The notes beneath the pieces were generated by a model that saw nothing but the letters and a program-made list of their open reading frames with translations, ran no database searches and was not told the DNA's origin. DNA of 64,000 nucleotides from JAFGUB01 sp050305515 (GTDB taxonomy: Bacteria > Campylobacterota > Campylobacteria > Campylobacterales > Sulfurimonadaceae). The position numbers were made by a program, and so were the translations under genes. The DNA is taken from contig JBNLFL010000034.1 of the NCBI GenBank assembly GCA_050305515.1, positions 1 to 64,000 of the forward strand, written 5' to 3'. Every line of letters starts with the position of its first letter. Position 1 is the stretch's first letter. Below, piece after piece: positions 35,984 to 44,912 of the stretch.

Positions 35984-36973
35984 TCACGAAAAAAGGTAGG
36001 AGAAGTGCCGTCGCTCCTCAACCATGCGCCCTGCGCCCATGGCGATCTCCTGTAACGGGTTGTTTCCCAAAATCACGGGAAGGGAGAGCTCTTTTTCCAT
36101 CTGCTGCACCAGACCGCCAAGCAGCGCACTGCCGCCTGTGAGGTAAAGGCCGCGCTCTTTAATGTAGGGTGCGAAACCGGGCGGTACGGTACGCAGAAAA
36201 CTCCGTATAAACTCCATAAGCCGTTCAATACCCGGTTTAAGCGCTTCGCGCACCTCCTGCAGGGGCACTTCCATACCCAAAGGCAGCATCTGACGCCGTT
36301 TTACATGTACTAAAGAGTGCGTCTTGGAAGTCTCTGAAGAGAGCTGCATTTTCAGCCGTTCGGCCTCGGGGCGCGATACTTCTCCTGCATGCACGGCGTG
36401 AAAATGGTTCATGATTTCCTGTTCGAAGTCCCATCCTGCCGACCGCACCGAACGCGACGCGACAATACTTCCGCTTCCCAGCAGTGAAATTTCCGTGACC
36501 CCGCTGCCGATATCAAGCAGCAGGCTCCCTTCGGGCGAAGCAAAGTCAATACCCGCACCGACCGCCGCCGAATAGGGGTCTTCAACCATCCAGACACTTC
36601 CTGCCCCGCCCTGAACTCCGGCTCTCTTGACGGCATCACGCTCATAAACATTAAGATCAAACGGAATACTCACTACGATCTCCGGAGCGAAAAAAGCCCC
36701 TTTTCGCATGAGCGTATCTATCAGATGGTGCAAAAAGCGGGCCGTGGCGTCAAGATTGGCAATGGCACCCTGTGACAACGGGCGTATCACCGAGATCCAT
36801 GAAGGGGTTTTCCCCGCCATCTTTTTTGCCTCTTCGCCAATGCAGAGCACTTTTTTTGTACTGCTGTTTATGGCAATATAGGTCGGTTCGTTAAAGATAA
36901 TACCGCGCGACGGCGCGTAGACGATGGTATTGTCGGTGCCGAGATCAACGGCGAAAAGTTTGCGCAAAAACAT
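35984..36973 (-). CDS. divergent MreB-like actin homologue
   Basis: 329 residues, AAGGAG upstream. Phosphate-1 D-L-G-T-D-N-T, phosphate-2 D-I-G-S-G-V-T-E-I (normally DIGGGTTE), and adenosine site L-T-G-G-S-A-L-L-G-G (normally LTGGGALL). The hydrophobic N-terminus (MFLRKLFAV) may serve in membrane binding. The motif deviations and its place after the NagZ-amidase and symporter genes, rather than with mreC, suggest a second, specialised MreB that guides wall turnover. It could also be the organism's only MreB. Confidence 0.82.
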   Translation of the reverse strand: MFLRKLFAVDLGTDNTIVYAPSRGIIFNEPTYIAINSSTKKVLCIGEEAKKMAGKTPSWISVIRPLSQGAIANLDATARFLHHLIDTLMRKGAFFAPEIVVSIPFDLNVYERDAVKRAGVQGGAGSVWMVEDPYSAAVGAGIDFASPEGSLLLDIGSGVTEISLLGSGSIVASRSVRSAGWDFEQEIMNHFHAVHAGEVSRPEAERLKMQLSSETSKTHSLVHVKRRQMLPLGMEVPLQEVREALKPGIERLMEFIRSFLRTVPPGFAPYIKERGLYLTGGSALLGGLVQQMEKELSLPVILGNNPLQEIAMGAGRMVEERRHFSYLFS

Positions 36974-36997
36974 GCATGCTCCTTTGAAAATCGGTGG

Positions 36998-38473
36998 TTA
37001 TTGTAATCGATCCGCTGTTTGCTTTGTAAGCGCCATCACCCCAAACGCCACGGCGGTTCCCGCAACCATCTGCCATGCAAAGCCGACGGAGAGCCCAAAG
37101 ATATACGGTTGCAATGCCAGCACGGTGGCAAACCCTCCGGCGAGCGCCCACGGCACGCTGCGTGCGCTGCCGCGCTTTGTAAAGAGTGCCGCACCGAAAA
37201 CGCCAAGCAGCCCCGTGTAGGCAAAGGTCATGACTCCGAGTGCGAAGCTGATGAGCCCCATGTCGCTGCTGCGCTGCCAGACGTAGCTAAAGAGCGCCAT
37301 CGCGCCCAGCAAAACGGCAAAGCCCAGCACAGCGATACGCGCTGCTTTGATGTAGTGCATTTCATCCACACTGCTGCGCGCCGCTTTCCACGGGCGGTAG
37401 AGGTCTTCGACGGCCACGGAGGCCATGGCGGCCAATACCGAGTTGGTGCTTGAAAGCGCGGCGGCAATGGCACCTACACTCACCAGTGCGCGCATGCCTT
37501 CGGGCATTTCATTCAGAATGTACACCATAAAGATGGTCACTGACTCTCCGGCAAACTGCGTGTTGACCTCCTGCTGCGCGTAAAAGAGAAATAGCAGCAG
37601 CCCAATGGCCAGAAAGAGCGCCACAACGGGAATGGTCAGCAGCACCGAGAGCAGCAGCGACTTTGCCGCTTCGCTCCGGTCGCGGCAGCTCAGCAGTCGC
37701 TGCGTCATGTCCTGATCGAGCCCGTAGGCGGCAATGTTAAGCAGCGTCCATCCGCCAAGCAGCGCCCAGATGCCGAATTTTCCCTCCAGCGAGGTATCTA
37801 CCAGACGCAGTTTCTGCGCGTCATCCAGAGCACTCATAATTTGCGAAACATCCATATCCAGCGCATGGTAAAGAAATAGCAGCACGGCCACCGCCGCGCC
37901 GATGTAGGTGAGTGCCTGCACCACGTCGCTGAGAATCACCGAAGCAACCCCGCCAAAGTAAGTATAGGCGAGCGCGCCAAGCAGCAGCAAGCCAACCGCA
38001 ATGCTTACATGTAAGAAAGCGATATCCCCAAAAAGAATCATGGAAATGGCAATCGCGCCAATGTAAAGACGCGCACCGCTCGCCAGCACCCGGCCGAGGA
38101 GAAACATCACCCCGGCCTGCTGTTTAGCCCGCGCACCGTAACGCGCTTCGAGCAGTTCATACACGGTAAGAGCACGCATGGCGTAATAACGCGGCAGCAG
38201 CACATAGGCAATCACAACGGCTGCGAGCAGCGCCGAGGCGTAATAGCCCAGAAACGTCAGGTCGTTACGGTAACTGTACTCGGGAACACCCAGAAACGTA
38301 GCGGCAGACTGCGACGTCGCCAGTACCGAAAATGCCACCGCGCTCATGGGCATGGAGGCCACAAAGTACTCACGCGAGCTTGTGATGCTGCGGCGCGAAA
38401 ACCACCATGACGTCAAAACAAGCACCCCGAAATAGAGTGCGACGATGGCCCAGTCGAGCGGCGAAAAACTCAT
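36998..38473 (-). CDS. sodium:solute symporter (SSS family)
   Basis: 491 residues, about 13-14 membrane segments. S-R-E-Y-F-V-A near 33-39, A-T-F-L-G-V-P-E-Y near 59-67 and A-A-A-L-S-S-T-N-S-V-L in the sodium-site helix identify the solute:sodium symporter family. It overlaps the NagZ-amidase gene by 4 bases. By context it may import a murein fragment such as GlcNAc, MurNAc or anhydroMurNAc; this is inference, since family members carry very different solutes. Confidence 0.85.
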   Translation of the reverse strand: MSFSPLDWAIVALYFGVLVLTSWWFSRRSITSSREYFVASMPMSAVAFSVLATSQSAATFLGVPEYSYRNDLTFLGYYASALLAAVVIAYVLLPRYYAMRALTVYELLEARYGARAKQQAGVMFLLGRVLASGARLYIGAIAISMILFGDIAFLHVSIAVGLLLLGALAYTYFGGVASVILSDVVQALTYIGAAVAVLLFLYHALDMDVSQIMSALDDAQKLRLVDTSLEGKFGIWALLGGWTLLNIAAYGLDQDMTQRLLSCRDRSEAAKSLLLSVLLTIPVVALFLAIGLLLFLFYAQQEVNTQFAGESVTIFMVYILNEMPEGMRALVSVGAIAAALSSTNSVLAAMASVAVEDLYRPWKAARSSVDEMHYIKAARIAVLGFAVLLGAMALFSYVWQRSSDMGLISFALGVMTFAYTGLLGVFGAALFTKRGSARSVPWALAGGFATVLALQPYIFGLSVGFAWQMVAGTAVAFGVMALTKQTADRLQ

Positions 38474-40146
38474 TGCGGCGCTTTAAGATGCAAGTCGGCA
38501 ACCTGTTCGCGTACCGCATTCATAAAGCGCACTCCGGGGTCGCGTTTTTCGGTGCGGTAGCCGCTGTCACGCTCCAGCCAGAGCGGCGTTTTTTCCATAA
38601 GGCGGTACTCATGATGACCAATAAGGTATTCAATACCCGGATGGCGGCTTTTAAGGTAACGCACCAGCGCCACGTTGGCTTTTACCTGCGCTTCGGTCAG
38701 GTCCTCTTTTATGTTTCCCTCTCCGCCTACATTCTCAATACCGACGGCGCTGTAGTTGAGACCGATGACATGACGTGCCATAAGCGTTTCGGGCATTAAT
38801 CGATAAATGGTGCCGTCACGATCCACCAGAAAGTGCGCCGAAACATTGAGTGCCCCGGCTCCGGAGATATCTTTGCGTTCACTCACCAGCAGTTCGGGTT
38901 TGAGGCGTTCGTAGGCATCTTTGAGTGTCGGCATTGCCGTCCAGTGCAGCACAATCACCTTCGGATCAATGGCAATATCATCGACGCTCAAGCCGTAATG
39001 CTCTTTGATATAGTCACGGGTCAGTGCGACGCGACGCTGCGAAAAATCAAGCGGCAGCGGATGGAAGGAACGCTTTACATGTAAAGCTTCAATGCGGGCA
39101 TTGGCTTCGTCGATGCGCTCCATTGAAATAGCGCCGCTGCGTACCTGTGCGGCAATGGTACGCACCAGCATTTCGGGGGAGATATGCTCAAGCTGATTGC
39201 CAAAAAGCAGCAGGTCCACCCCGGCGTTAATGGCAAGCGTCACGCTCTCTTTTAAGCCATAATTCGCACTGATGGCTTTCATCTGCATGTCATCGCTGAT
39301 AATAACGCCCCTGAAACCGAGCTGCGCTCTCAAAAGGTCGCTGTTAACCGTTTTGGAAAGCGTGGCGGGGTATTTCGGGTCGAGATGTGCGTTAAAGACA
39401 TGCGCCGTCATAATCATGTCGGCGCGCCCTTCCCCGATAAGGGTTTTATAGGGTTCGAGCTCCTTTTCGCTCCATGTTTTCGTCACATCGACAAACCCTT
39501 CGTGCGAATCGCCCAGTGACGAGCCGTGTCCCGGAAAGTGTTTAAGCACGCTGAGCACACCGTGATCTTCGAGTGCATCGAGAAAAATGCCCGCATAGCT
39601 GCTGACCGTGTCACTCTGCGCCCCATACGAGCGCTCAAGAGCGACAATCACATGGTTTTGAGGATTCACGGCAAGGTCAACCACGGGAGCAAAGTCGGTA
39701 TTGATGCCTTCAGCTTCGAGCATTGCCGCCAAAGCGCCGTAAGCACGCGTGGCGTTGGCTTCCCCAAGCGTTGCCGTCTGCGCCGCACTCGGCGTGGCGA
39801 TGAACCCTGCACTCTCCTTGAGGCGTGCCACCCTGCCGCCCTCCTGATCGACGGCAATAAGCAGCGGTGCGTACGCGGCGTTCTCAAGCTGTGCCGTCAA
39901 GGCTTTAAGTTGCTGCGGATCACGGATGTTCTTGATACGGGAGCGGTCTTCAAACTCCCGGTCAAAGAGAATCACGCCACCCAGACGATAACGGCGGATC
40001 TGCTCTAAAATGGTGGCATTGCTCTCAAGGGCTTCGCCTTCAAAACCCACCACCAGCATCCGGCCTATCTTCTGCTCGAGCGACAGCGGTTCGGCAGCGT
40101 GTAGCAGACCTAAAAACAGCCAGCAAAGCAGAATGAGGCGTACCAC
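38470..40146 (-). CDS. nagZ: NagZ beta-N-acetylglucosaminidase fused to amidase
   Basis: About 558 residues from a GTG at 40146, giving a signal peptide (VVRLILLCWLFLGLLHA). First domain is GH3 NagZ: D-Q-E-G-G-R-V, K-H-F-P-G-H-G, G-D-S-H (Asp/His acid-base loop) and I-I-S-D-D-M-Q-M (nucleophile Asp). The second (about 375-545) is an Amidase_2 zinc amidase: V-L-H-W-T-A and I-G-H-H-E-Y carry His ligands and K-R-D-P-G the Asp ligand. The fusion would remove GlcNAc and the stem peptide from anhydro-muropeptides. The signal peptide implies a periplasmic location, unlike cytoplasmic E. coli NagZ and AmpD. It starts 2 bases past the GGDEF/EAL gene. Confidence 0.9.
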   Translation of the reverse strand: MVRLILLCWLFLGLLHAAEPLSLEQKIGRMLVVGFEGEALESNATILEQIRRYRLGGVILFDREFEDRSRIKNIRDPQQLKALTAQLENAAYAPLLIAVDQEGGRVARLKESAGFIATPSAAQTATLGEANATRAYGALAAMLEAEGINTDFAPVVDLAVNPQNHVIVALERSYGAQSDTVSSYAGIFLDALEDHGVLSVLKHFPGHGSSLGDSHEGFVDVTKTWSEKELEPYKTLIGEGRADMIMTAHVFNAHLDPKYPATLSKTVNSDLLRAQLGFRGVIISDDMQMKAISANYGLKESVTLAINAGVDLLLFGNQLEHISPEMLVRTIAAQVRSGAISMERIDEANARIEALHVKRSFHPLPLDFSQRRVALTRDYIKEHYGLSVDDIAIDPKVIVLHWTAMPTLKDAYERLKPELLVSERKDISGAGALNVSAHFLVDRDGTIYRLMPETLMARHVIGLNYSAVGIENVGGEGNIKEDLTEAQVKANVALVRYLKSRHPGIEYLIGHHEYRLMEKTPLWLERDSGYRTEKRDPGVRFMNAVREQVADLHLKAPQ

Positions 40147-40147
40147 G

Positions 40148-42445
40148 CTAACCTCGACAGAGACCATTGCTGTTTTTCATCAAAGTCTCAAAACTGGCAG
40201 AGTCAAGCGGTCGGCTGCATAAAAATCCCTGAAAGAAATGACAGGATTTGTCCTCTAAAAACGCGTACTGATCTTTCTGTTCCACCCCTTCGGCGACAAC
40301 CTGCATGCCAAAACTGTTGGCGATTGTAATAATAGTGGTGATGAGATCCATGTCATCCTTGTCAATCAGGATATCCTGCGTGAAGGAGCGGTCGATTTTC
40401 AGGGTACTAAACGGCAGGCGCTTCAGATAGGAGAGCGACGAATATCCGGTTCCAAAGTCATCGATGGAAATTCCGATTCCCATCGCGCGCAGCTGCAGCA
40501 TTTTCGAGCTTACCTCTTCAATATCGCTGACAATGACGGATTCGGTGAGTTCGAGCTCAATGTGCTCCGGCGCTACCGCATACTCTTCAAGCAGCCGGGT
40601 CACATTCGCCACGAAATCGGGACTGTTGAACTGGCGGCTGCTGACATTGATGGCAATTTTTTCAAGGTTGACTCCAGCGTCGGGGTCTTTTTGCCAGAAT
40701 GAGAACTGACGGATAGCTTCTTCCAGAACCCATCCGCCTATCGCCAAAATAAGCCCGCTCTCTTCCGCAATCGGAATGAACTCATCGGGGGTGACATTGC
40801 CCAGCTGCCTGTTGTGCCATCGCAAAAGTGCCTCGGCAGCAATGACTTTTGCTGCCCCGAGCGAGACAATCGGCTGATAATGCAGGGTGAGTTCATTGTT
40901 GGCAATGGCATGACGCAGTGCATTCTCGATAGCCAGCTGTCTGCGAATGCGGTAATCCATGTGTTCCTGATAGAAACGGCTCATGCCCTTGCCGTCACGT
41001 TTGGCCTGATACATTGCCGTATCGGCATGTTTGAGCAGATCATCCGCATGATGCTCCGATTCATTCATGATGACAATACCGATACTTGTAGAAATATTAA
41101 GGAAATGCCCGTCAATCTCGAAGACATCGGCAAGCGTATTGTGAATGGTTTGCGCCATGGCCTCGCTGCGGCTTGAAGCACGCAGCGACTGAATGCCAAG
41201 ATCAGGCAGTAAAATAACAAATTCATCGCCGCCGATCCGCGCAATCAGGTCCTCTTCCCGTATGACCCGCTGCAAACGCATGGCAACTTCTATCAGAAGA
41301 CTGTCTCCTACGGTGTGTCCGAGGGAATCGTTGATATTTTTGAAATTGTCCAGATCGAGGAACAGGAGGCCAAAGAGCATACCGTAGTGATTGAAACGGA
41401 TAATCTCCTGAGAGATGCGCTCCATCAGAAGCATGCGGTTTGGAGTATCTGTCAGTTCATCATATTTGGCCTGATGTTCCATGTGCCGCATAATCATTAC
41501 CCGTTCGGTAATATCGGAAACCGTGGCAATACCGCCTACGACCTTTTGGTGCGTATCGCGCAGCGGTGCGGTACGTATGCCGACAAAGAGCTGTTTTTCC
41601 CTGTACTGCGATTTATATTCCCCTTCATAGGTTCCCTCTTTCCCCGCTAACGGTGCCTCGATAGCAGGCAGTATGCGTTTATCGGGCAGTTGCGATAGCG
41701 GTAACCCAACCAGAAAAGATTCCGGAGCATCAAGAATGTCACAAAGGGCTTCGTTAACTTCGGTTATTTTGAGATCGATGTTATAGAGAAAAATACCAAC
41801 CGGAGCCTGTGTGACAACGGTTTTAAAACGTTCTTCCGAAAGCTGCAATTTTGCCGTCTCATTTTCGCATCTTTTGCTCATATCAATTACATTCAGATAA
41901 CTGGTATGAAAACGGCGGGCGATGATCAATAGCATTATTAGAAAAAATATAACAAGCAACGCGATGGGATAATAGCCGCTACCTTCATAAATCAACCGTC
42001 CAATCAGTGGGAGCAATATGATGAGCAGAAATAGGCGTATGGCCAATAAGTTGGTAGCCAGACTACTCATGGCTCCGGCACTCATTCCGGATAAAACCAT
42101 CAGAAGCATAGCCTGATGGAAATTATTTTCAGCGTCAAAAAAAATCAGTGGTGACACTCCCCACATGATAGCCGACAACACGACACCGACTAAAAAAATA
42201 TATTTCCATGATTTCATGGAAAACCATTCCCGGTGCGTAAAAAAGAGATGCGCGCTGATTATTCTTGCGAAAACAATGACTGTAAAAAGAATCGCCCATG
42301 TTAAAACCAGTATTTGGAGTGGGCTTTCCCACATTAAATAACATAGCAGATAAACGTTGACGAGAATAGCAATAGCTGAAAGCTTAAGCAGTTCAAATGC
42401 TTTTTCAGTCAGTTCGTCCCGAATCGATTCCATTACGTTTGTCAT
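40148..42445 (-). CDS. membrane PAS-GGDEF-EAL protein
   Basis: 765 residues: four to six membrane helices (about 20-185), PAS domain (about 205-320), GGDEF (about 330-495, intact R-I-G-G-D-E-F) and EAL (about 510-760, A-E-A-L-L-R-W and D-D-F-G-T-G-Y-S-S-L). Both catalytic motifs look intact, so it could make or degrade c-di-GMP depending on input. The following nagZ-amidase gene starts 2 bases after its stop, so the two may be co-transcribed. Confidence 0.92.
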   Translation of the reverse strand: MTNVMESIRDELTEKAFELLKLSAIAILVNVYLLCYLMWESPLQILVLTWAILFTVIVFARIISAHLFFTHREWFSMKSWKYIFLVGVVLSAIMWGVSPLIFFDAENNFHQAMLLMVLSGMSAGAMSSLATNLLAIRLFLLIILLPLIGRLIYEGSGYYPIALLVIFFLIMLLIIARRFHTSYLNVIDMSKRCENETAKLQLSEERFKTVVTQAPVGIFLYNIDLKITEVNEALCDILDAPESFLVGLPLSQLPDKRILPAIEAPLAGKEGTYEGEYKSQYREKQLFVGIRTAPLRDTHQKVVGGIATVSDITERVMIMRHMEHQAKYDELTDTPNRMLLMERISQEIIRFNHYGMLFGLLFLDLDNFKNINDSLGHTVGDSLLIEVAMRLQRVIREEDLIARIGGDEFVILLPDLGIQSLRASSRSEAMAQTIHNTLADVFEIDGHFLNISTSIGIVIMNESEHHADDLLKHADTAMYQAKRDGKGMSRFYQEHMDYRIRRQLAIENALRHAIANNELTLHYQPIVSLGAAKVIAAEALLRWHNRQLGNVTPDEFIPIAEESGLILAIGGWVLEEAIRQFSFWQKDPDAGVNLEKIAINVSSRQFNSPDFVANVTRLLEEYAVAPEHIELELTESVIVSDIEEVSSKMLQLRAMGIGISIDDFGTGYSSLSYLKRLPFSTLKIDRSFTQDILIDKDDMDLITTIITIANSFGMQVVAEGVEQKDQYAFLEDKSCHFFQGFLCSRPLDSASFETLMKNSNGLCRG

Positions 42446-42504
42446 TACCTACTTTCTAAATTTACTGAATTGTATCTTACTTGCATTAAAGCATCAACCC
42501 CGTG

Positions 42505-43302
42505 TTAGCCAATCACGGCCGAAAGATAGCCGACGACTCTGTCGGTATCACCGCTGGCATCGGCGCTGGTACGGTAATCCACAATTTCGGTTTTGAGACC
42601 ACGGTTTTTAGCCGCAAGGAGCATCGCCTTGACTCCGATCAGACCGCAGGCCTCGCACCCCTGATCGAACATGGAAATATTCATGCTGCGAATCGCCTCG
42701 ATGCAGATCTGATCCAGCCTTCCGGCAGCTTCGAGCGTATAGAAGTGGCTCAAATCGGTGCTAATGACCAAGAGTGTCGTACGGTCGGCAAGCAGCTCTT
42801 CTATGACAAGCGCCAGAGCTTTGGGGTCGATGGCACCATAAACGATCTCAACAACCGGCACATCGGAAAAATAGTGTGCGATAAAAGGCATCTGCACTTC
42901 CGTGGAGTGTTCCTGATGCGCCTGCGAAAAAAAGCTCAAATCTGCATAATGCGCTTCAAGCTTTCTGCTGAAGGTGCTCTCTATCGCTAGGGTTTTACAG
43001 GGGGTTTCATAGCTCTCAAACTGTGCTACCGAAGCCCCCGGAAGCGCCACACGATGACTCGGGCCTATCACGACGACGCGTTTGACATCGCTGCGCCGTG
43101 CAGCCAGTCTGAAAGCCGCGTTAGCCGTAAAACCGCTGTAGATATAACCGGCATGGGGCACAATGACGGCACGGACATCTTTCATAAAATGATCCAGCGC
43201 TCCGGAGGGAAGCATCCCGCTAAAGTGTGAAATCATTGCCTCGATTTTTTCGCATGAAGCGGGATAAAACGTGCCGCTGACGGCAGCCTTGCGTCTAGAC
43301 AT
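42505..43302 (-). CDS. amrB: AmmeMemoRadiSam system protein B (MEMO1 family)
   Basis: 265 residues from the ATG at 43302 (AAGGAG upstream, 8-base overlap with the radical SAM gene). MEMO family: G-T-F-Y-P-A at the N-terminus, V-P-H-A-G-Y-I-Y-S-G, G-P-S-H, E-H-S-T-E-V-Q-M-P-F and S-T-D-L-S-H-F. Conserved His and Cys residues recall extradiol dioxygenase-type metal sites; human MEMO1 binds copper or iron. Third gene of a fixed trio whose function is not established. Confidence 0.9.
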   Translation of the reverse strand: MSRRKAAVSGTFYPASCEKIEAMISHFSGMLPSGALDHFMKDVRAVIVPHAGYIYSGFTANAAFRLAARRSDVKRVVVIGPSHRVALPGASVAQFESYETPCKTLAIESTFSRKLEAHYADLSFFSQAHQEHSTEVQMPFIAHYFSDVPVVEIVYGAIDPKALALVIEELLADRTTLLVISTDLSHFYTLEAAGRLDQICIEAIRSMNISMFDQGCEACGLIGVKAMLLAAKNRGLKTEIVDYRTSADASGDTDRVVGYLSAVIG

Positions 43303-44284
43303 CGAAAACTCCTTCGAGCCGTTTTTGGCAGTGTGGGCAGGCATCACCCTGAAGATGGGATGCCTGAACGCCCATGTTCCGCCGTTCAATCAGTACATTT
43401 TTGCATCGACTGCAACGGGTCGGATTTTCTGATCCGATATTCCCCTTGTACACATAATGCAGACCTGCTTTTTTCCCGATTTCATAAGCCATCTCCAGCA
43501 GTTCAAAAGAGGTACGCGGCAGCGCGCGCTCTTTATAATCGGGGTGAAAAGCGCTGACATGCCACGGCGTCTCGCAACCGAGTTCTTTAGCAATGAACGA
43601 AGCAATGGCATGCAGCTCTTCAGGGGTATCGTTTTTTGTCGGAATAATCAGGGTCGTGACTTCGATCCAGATTCCCGCACGTTTGAAATGTTTGAGGTTT
43701 TCCAGAACCGTTTGAAGGTCGCCGCCGAGATCATGCTTGTAGTAATGCTCATTAAAGGATTTCAGATCAACGTTCGCCGCATCGATGATGCCGCGCATGT
43801 CTTCAATCAGCTCGGTGCTTTCAAAGCCGTTGGTGACAAAAAGATTTTTCAGGCCGTACTTTTTTGCCTCCGTAGCAATGTCCCGCGCATAGGGGTAAAA
43901 AATTGCAGGCTCATTGTAGGTGTATGCGATGCTTTGGCAGTCGTTGCGCCGTGCCAGTTCCACAATCTCTGATGGCGTGTAATTCACGGACACATTGACA
44001 TCATGCTCCTGCGAGATACTCCAGTTCTGACAAAACGGGCAACGGAAATTGCATCCCACGGTTCCAAGCGAGAATGTTTTTGAACCGGGCAGCACATGAT
44101 AGAGCGGCTTCTTTTCAATGGGGTCTACATGTAACGCCACCGGATGCTCATAGACGCGGTTTTCAATATGGTCGCCTTCACGGCGGTTCACGCCACAGAT
44201 ACCGCGTTGTCCGGGTTTGAGCTGACAGTAATGGGCGCAGAGCTGGCAGACGAGCCGATCCCCCTTGGAAACAAAATATTCCAT
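43295..44284 (-). CDS. amrS: AmmeMemoRadiSam system radical SAM enzyme
   Basis: About 329 residues. G-C-N-F-R-C-P-F-C near 80-87 is the CxxxCxxC cluster site. Extra cysteine pairs occur at the N-terminus (C-Q-L-C and C-Q-L, then GICGV) and C-terminus (C-S-R-C and C-P-H-C), able to bind more metal. It resembles pyruvate formate-lyase activating enzymes but belongs to the AmmeMemoRadiSam type. The ATG overlaps the stop of the AMMECR1 gene (TGATG). Substrate unknown. Confidence 0.93.
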   Translation of the reverse strand: MEYFVSKGDRLVCQLCAHYCQLKPGQRGICGVNRREGDHIENRVYEHPVALHVDPIEKKPLYHVLPGSKTFSLGTVGCNFRCPFCQNWSISQEHDVNVSVNYTPSEIVELARRNDCQSIAYTYNEPAIFYPYARDIATEAKKYGLKNLFVTNGFESTELIEDMRGIIDAANVDLKSFNEHYYKHDLGGDLQTVLENLKHFKRAGIWIEVTTLIIPTKNDTPEELHAIASFIAKELGCETPWHVSAFHPDYKERALPRTSFELLEMAYEIGKKAGLHYVYKGNIGSENPTRCSRCKNVLIERRNMGVQASHLQGDACPHCQKRLEGVFDV

Positions 44285-44826
44285 CACACGATCTTTCTGG
44301 CCTGATAGAGCCGAATATCGGGATGCGCCTTCAGACAGGAGTCGCCCAGTCCCGCCTTGCGGCAGAGATGGGCGAAGAAAGCTTCAAAGGTCGGTAGCTG
44401 CTCCCAGACCGAAGGCAGAAAAGTCGCCTGATTCCCGTGCAGATTTAAAATAACCCCGTCAACACCGGGACGGATTTTCTTTTTCAGATCGGCTTCATTC
44501 TCATAAGGCAGCTCATAGGGAATGCTTAAAAGCGAAATCTCTATCTCAACATGGGCAAACTCTTCGGGCGTCAGCATGACAAAACGCGGATCGCGGAATG
44601 CGGCAGCCTTCGCGTTGCTTATGACATCATCAATAAGAGGGCGATGCGGCAGCAACGAGCCGATGCAGCCGCGCAACTGATGATTGAGATTAAGCGTTAC
44701 AAAAACGGCCTGTTTGTTAGCGAGCTGCGGAAAACGCGACATCCATGCATTCCGATCTATAACCACTTTGCTGTCAAACTCTTCAGCTATGGCCGCACGT
44801 GCCAGTTCAAGAAGTGCTTTTTCCAT
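44284..44826 (-). CDS. amrA: AmmeMemoRadiSam system protein A (AMMECR1 domain)
   Basis: 180 residues from the second of two tandem ATGs, about 7 bases after GGAGG. The domain contains the invariant L-R-G-C-I-G-S, and L-T-P-E-E and LPSVWEQLPT, all typical of AMMECR1. First gene of the trio. The Cys in RGCIG is a candidate active residue. The reaction is unknown. Confidence 0.92.
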   Translation of the reverse strand: MEKALLELARAAIAEEFDSKVVIDRNAWMSRFPQLANKQAVFVTLNLNHQLRGCIGSLLPHRPLIDDVISNAKAAAFRDPRFVMLTPEEFAHVEIEISLLSIPYELPYENEADLKKKIRPGVDGVILNLHGNQATFLPSVWEQLPTFEAFFAHLCRKAGLGDSCLKAHPDIRLYQARKIV

Positions 44827-44912
44827 CATCCACCTCCGTTTTCTTATTCTATCACACAATCTGTGTTATAGTTAAGCATTATGAATTTTGCCCTGTATAT
44901 CAAGGAGTCTTG

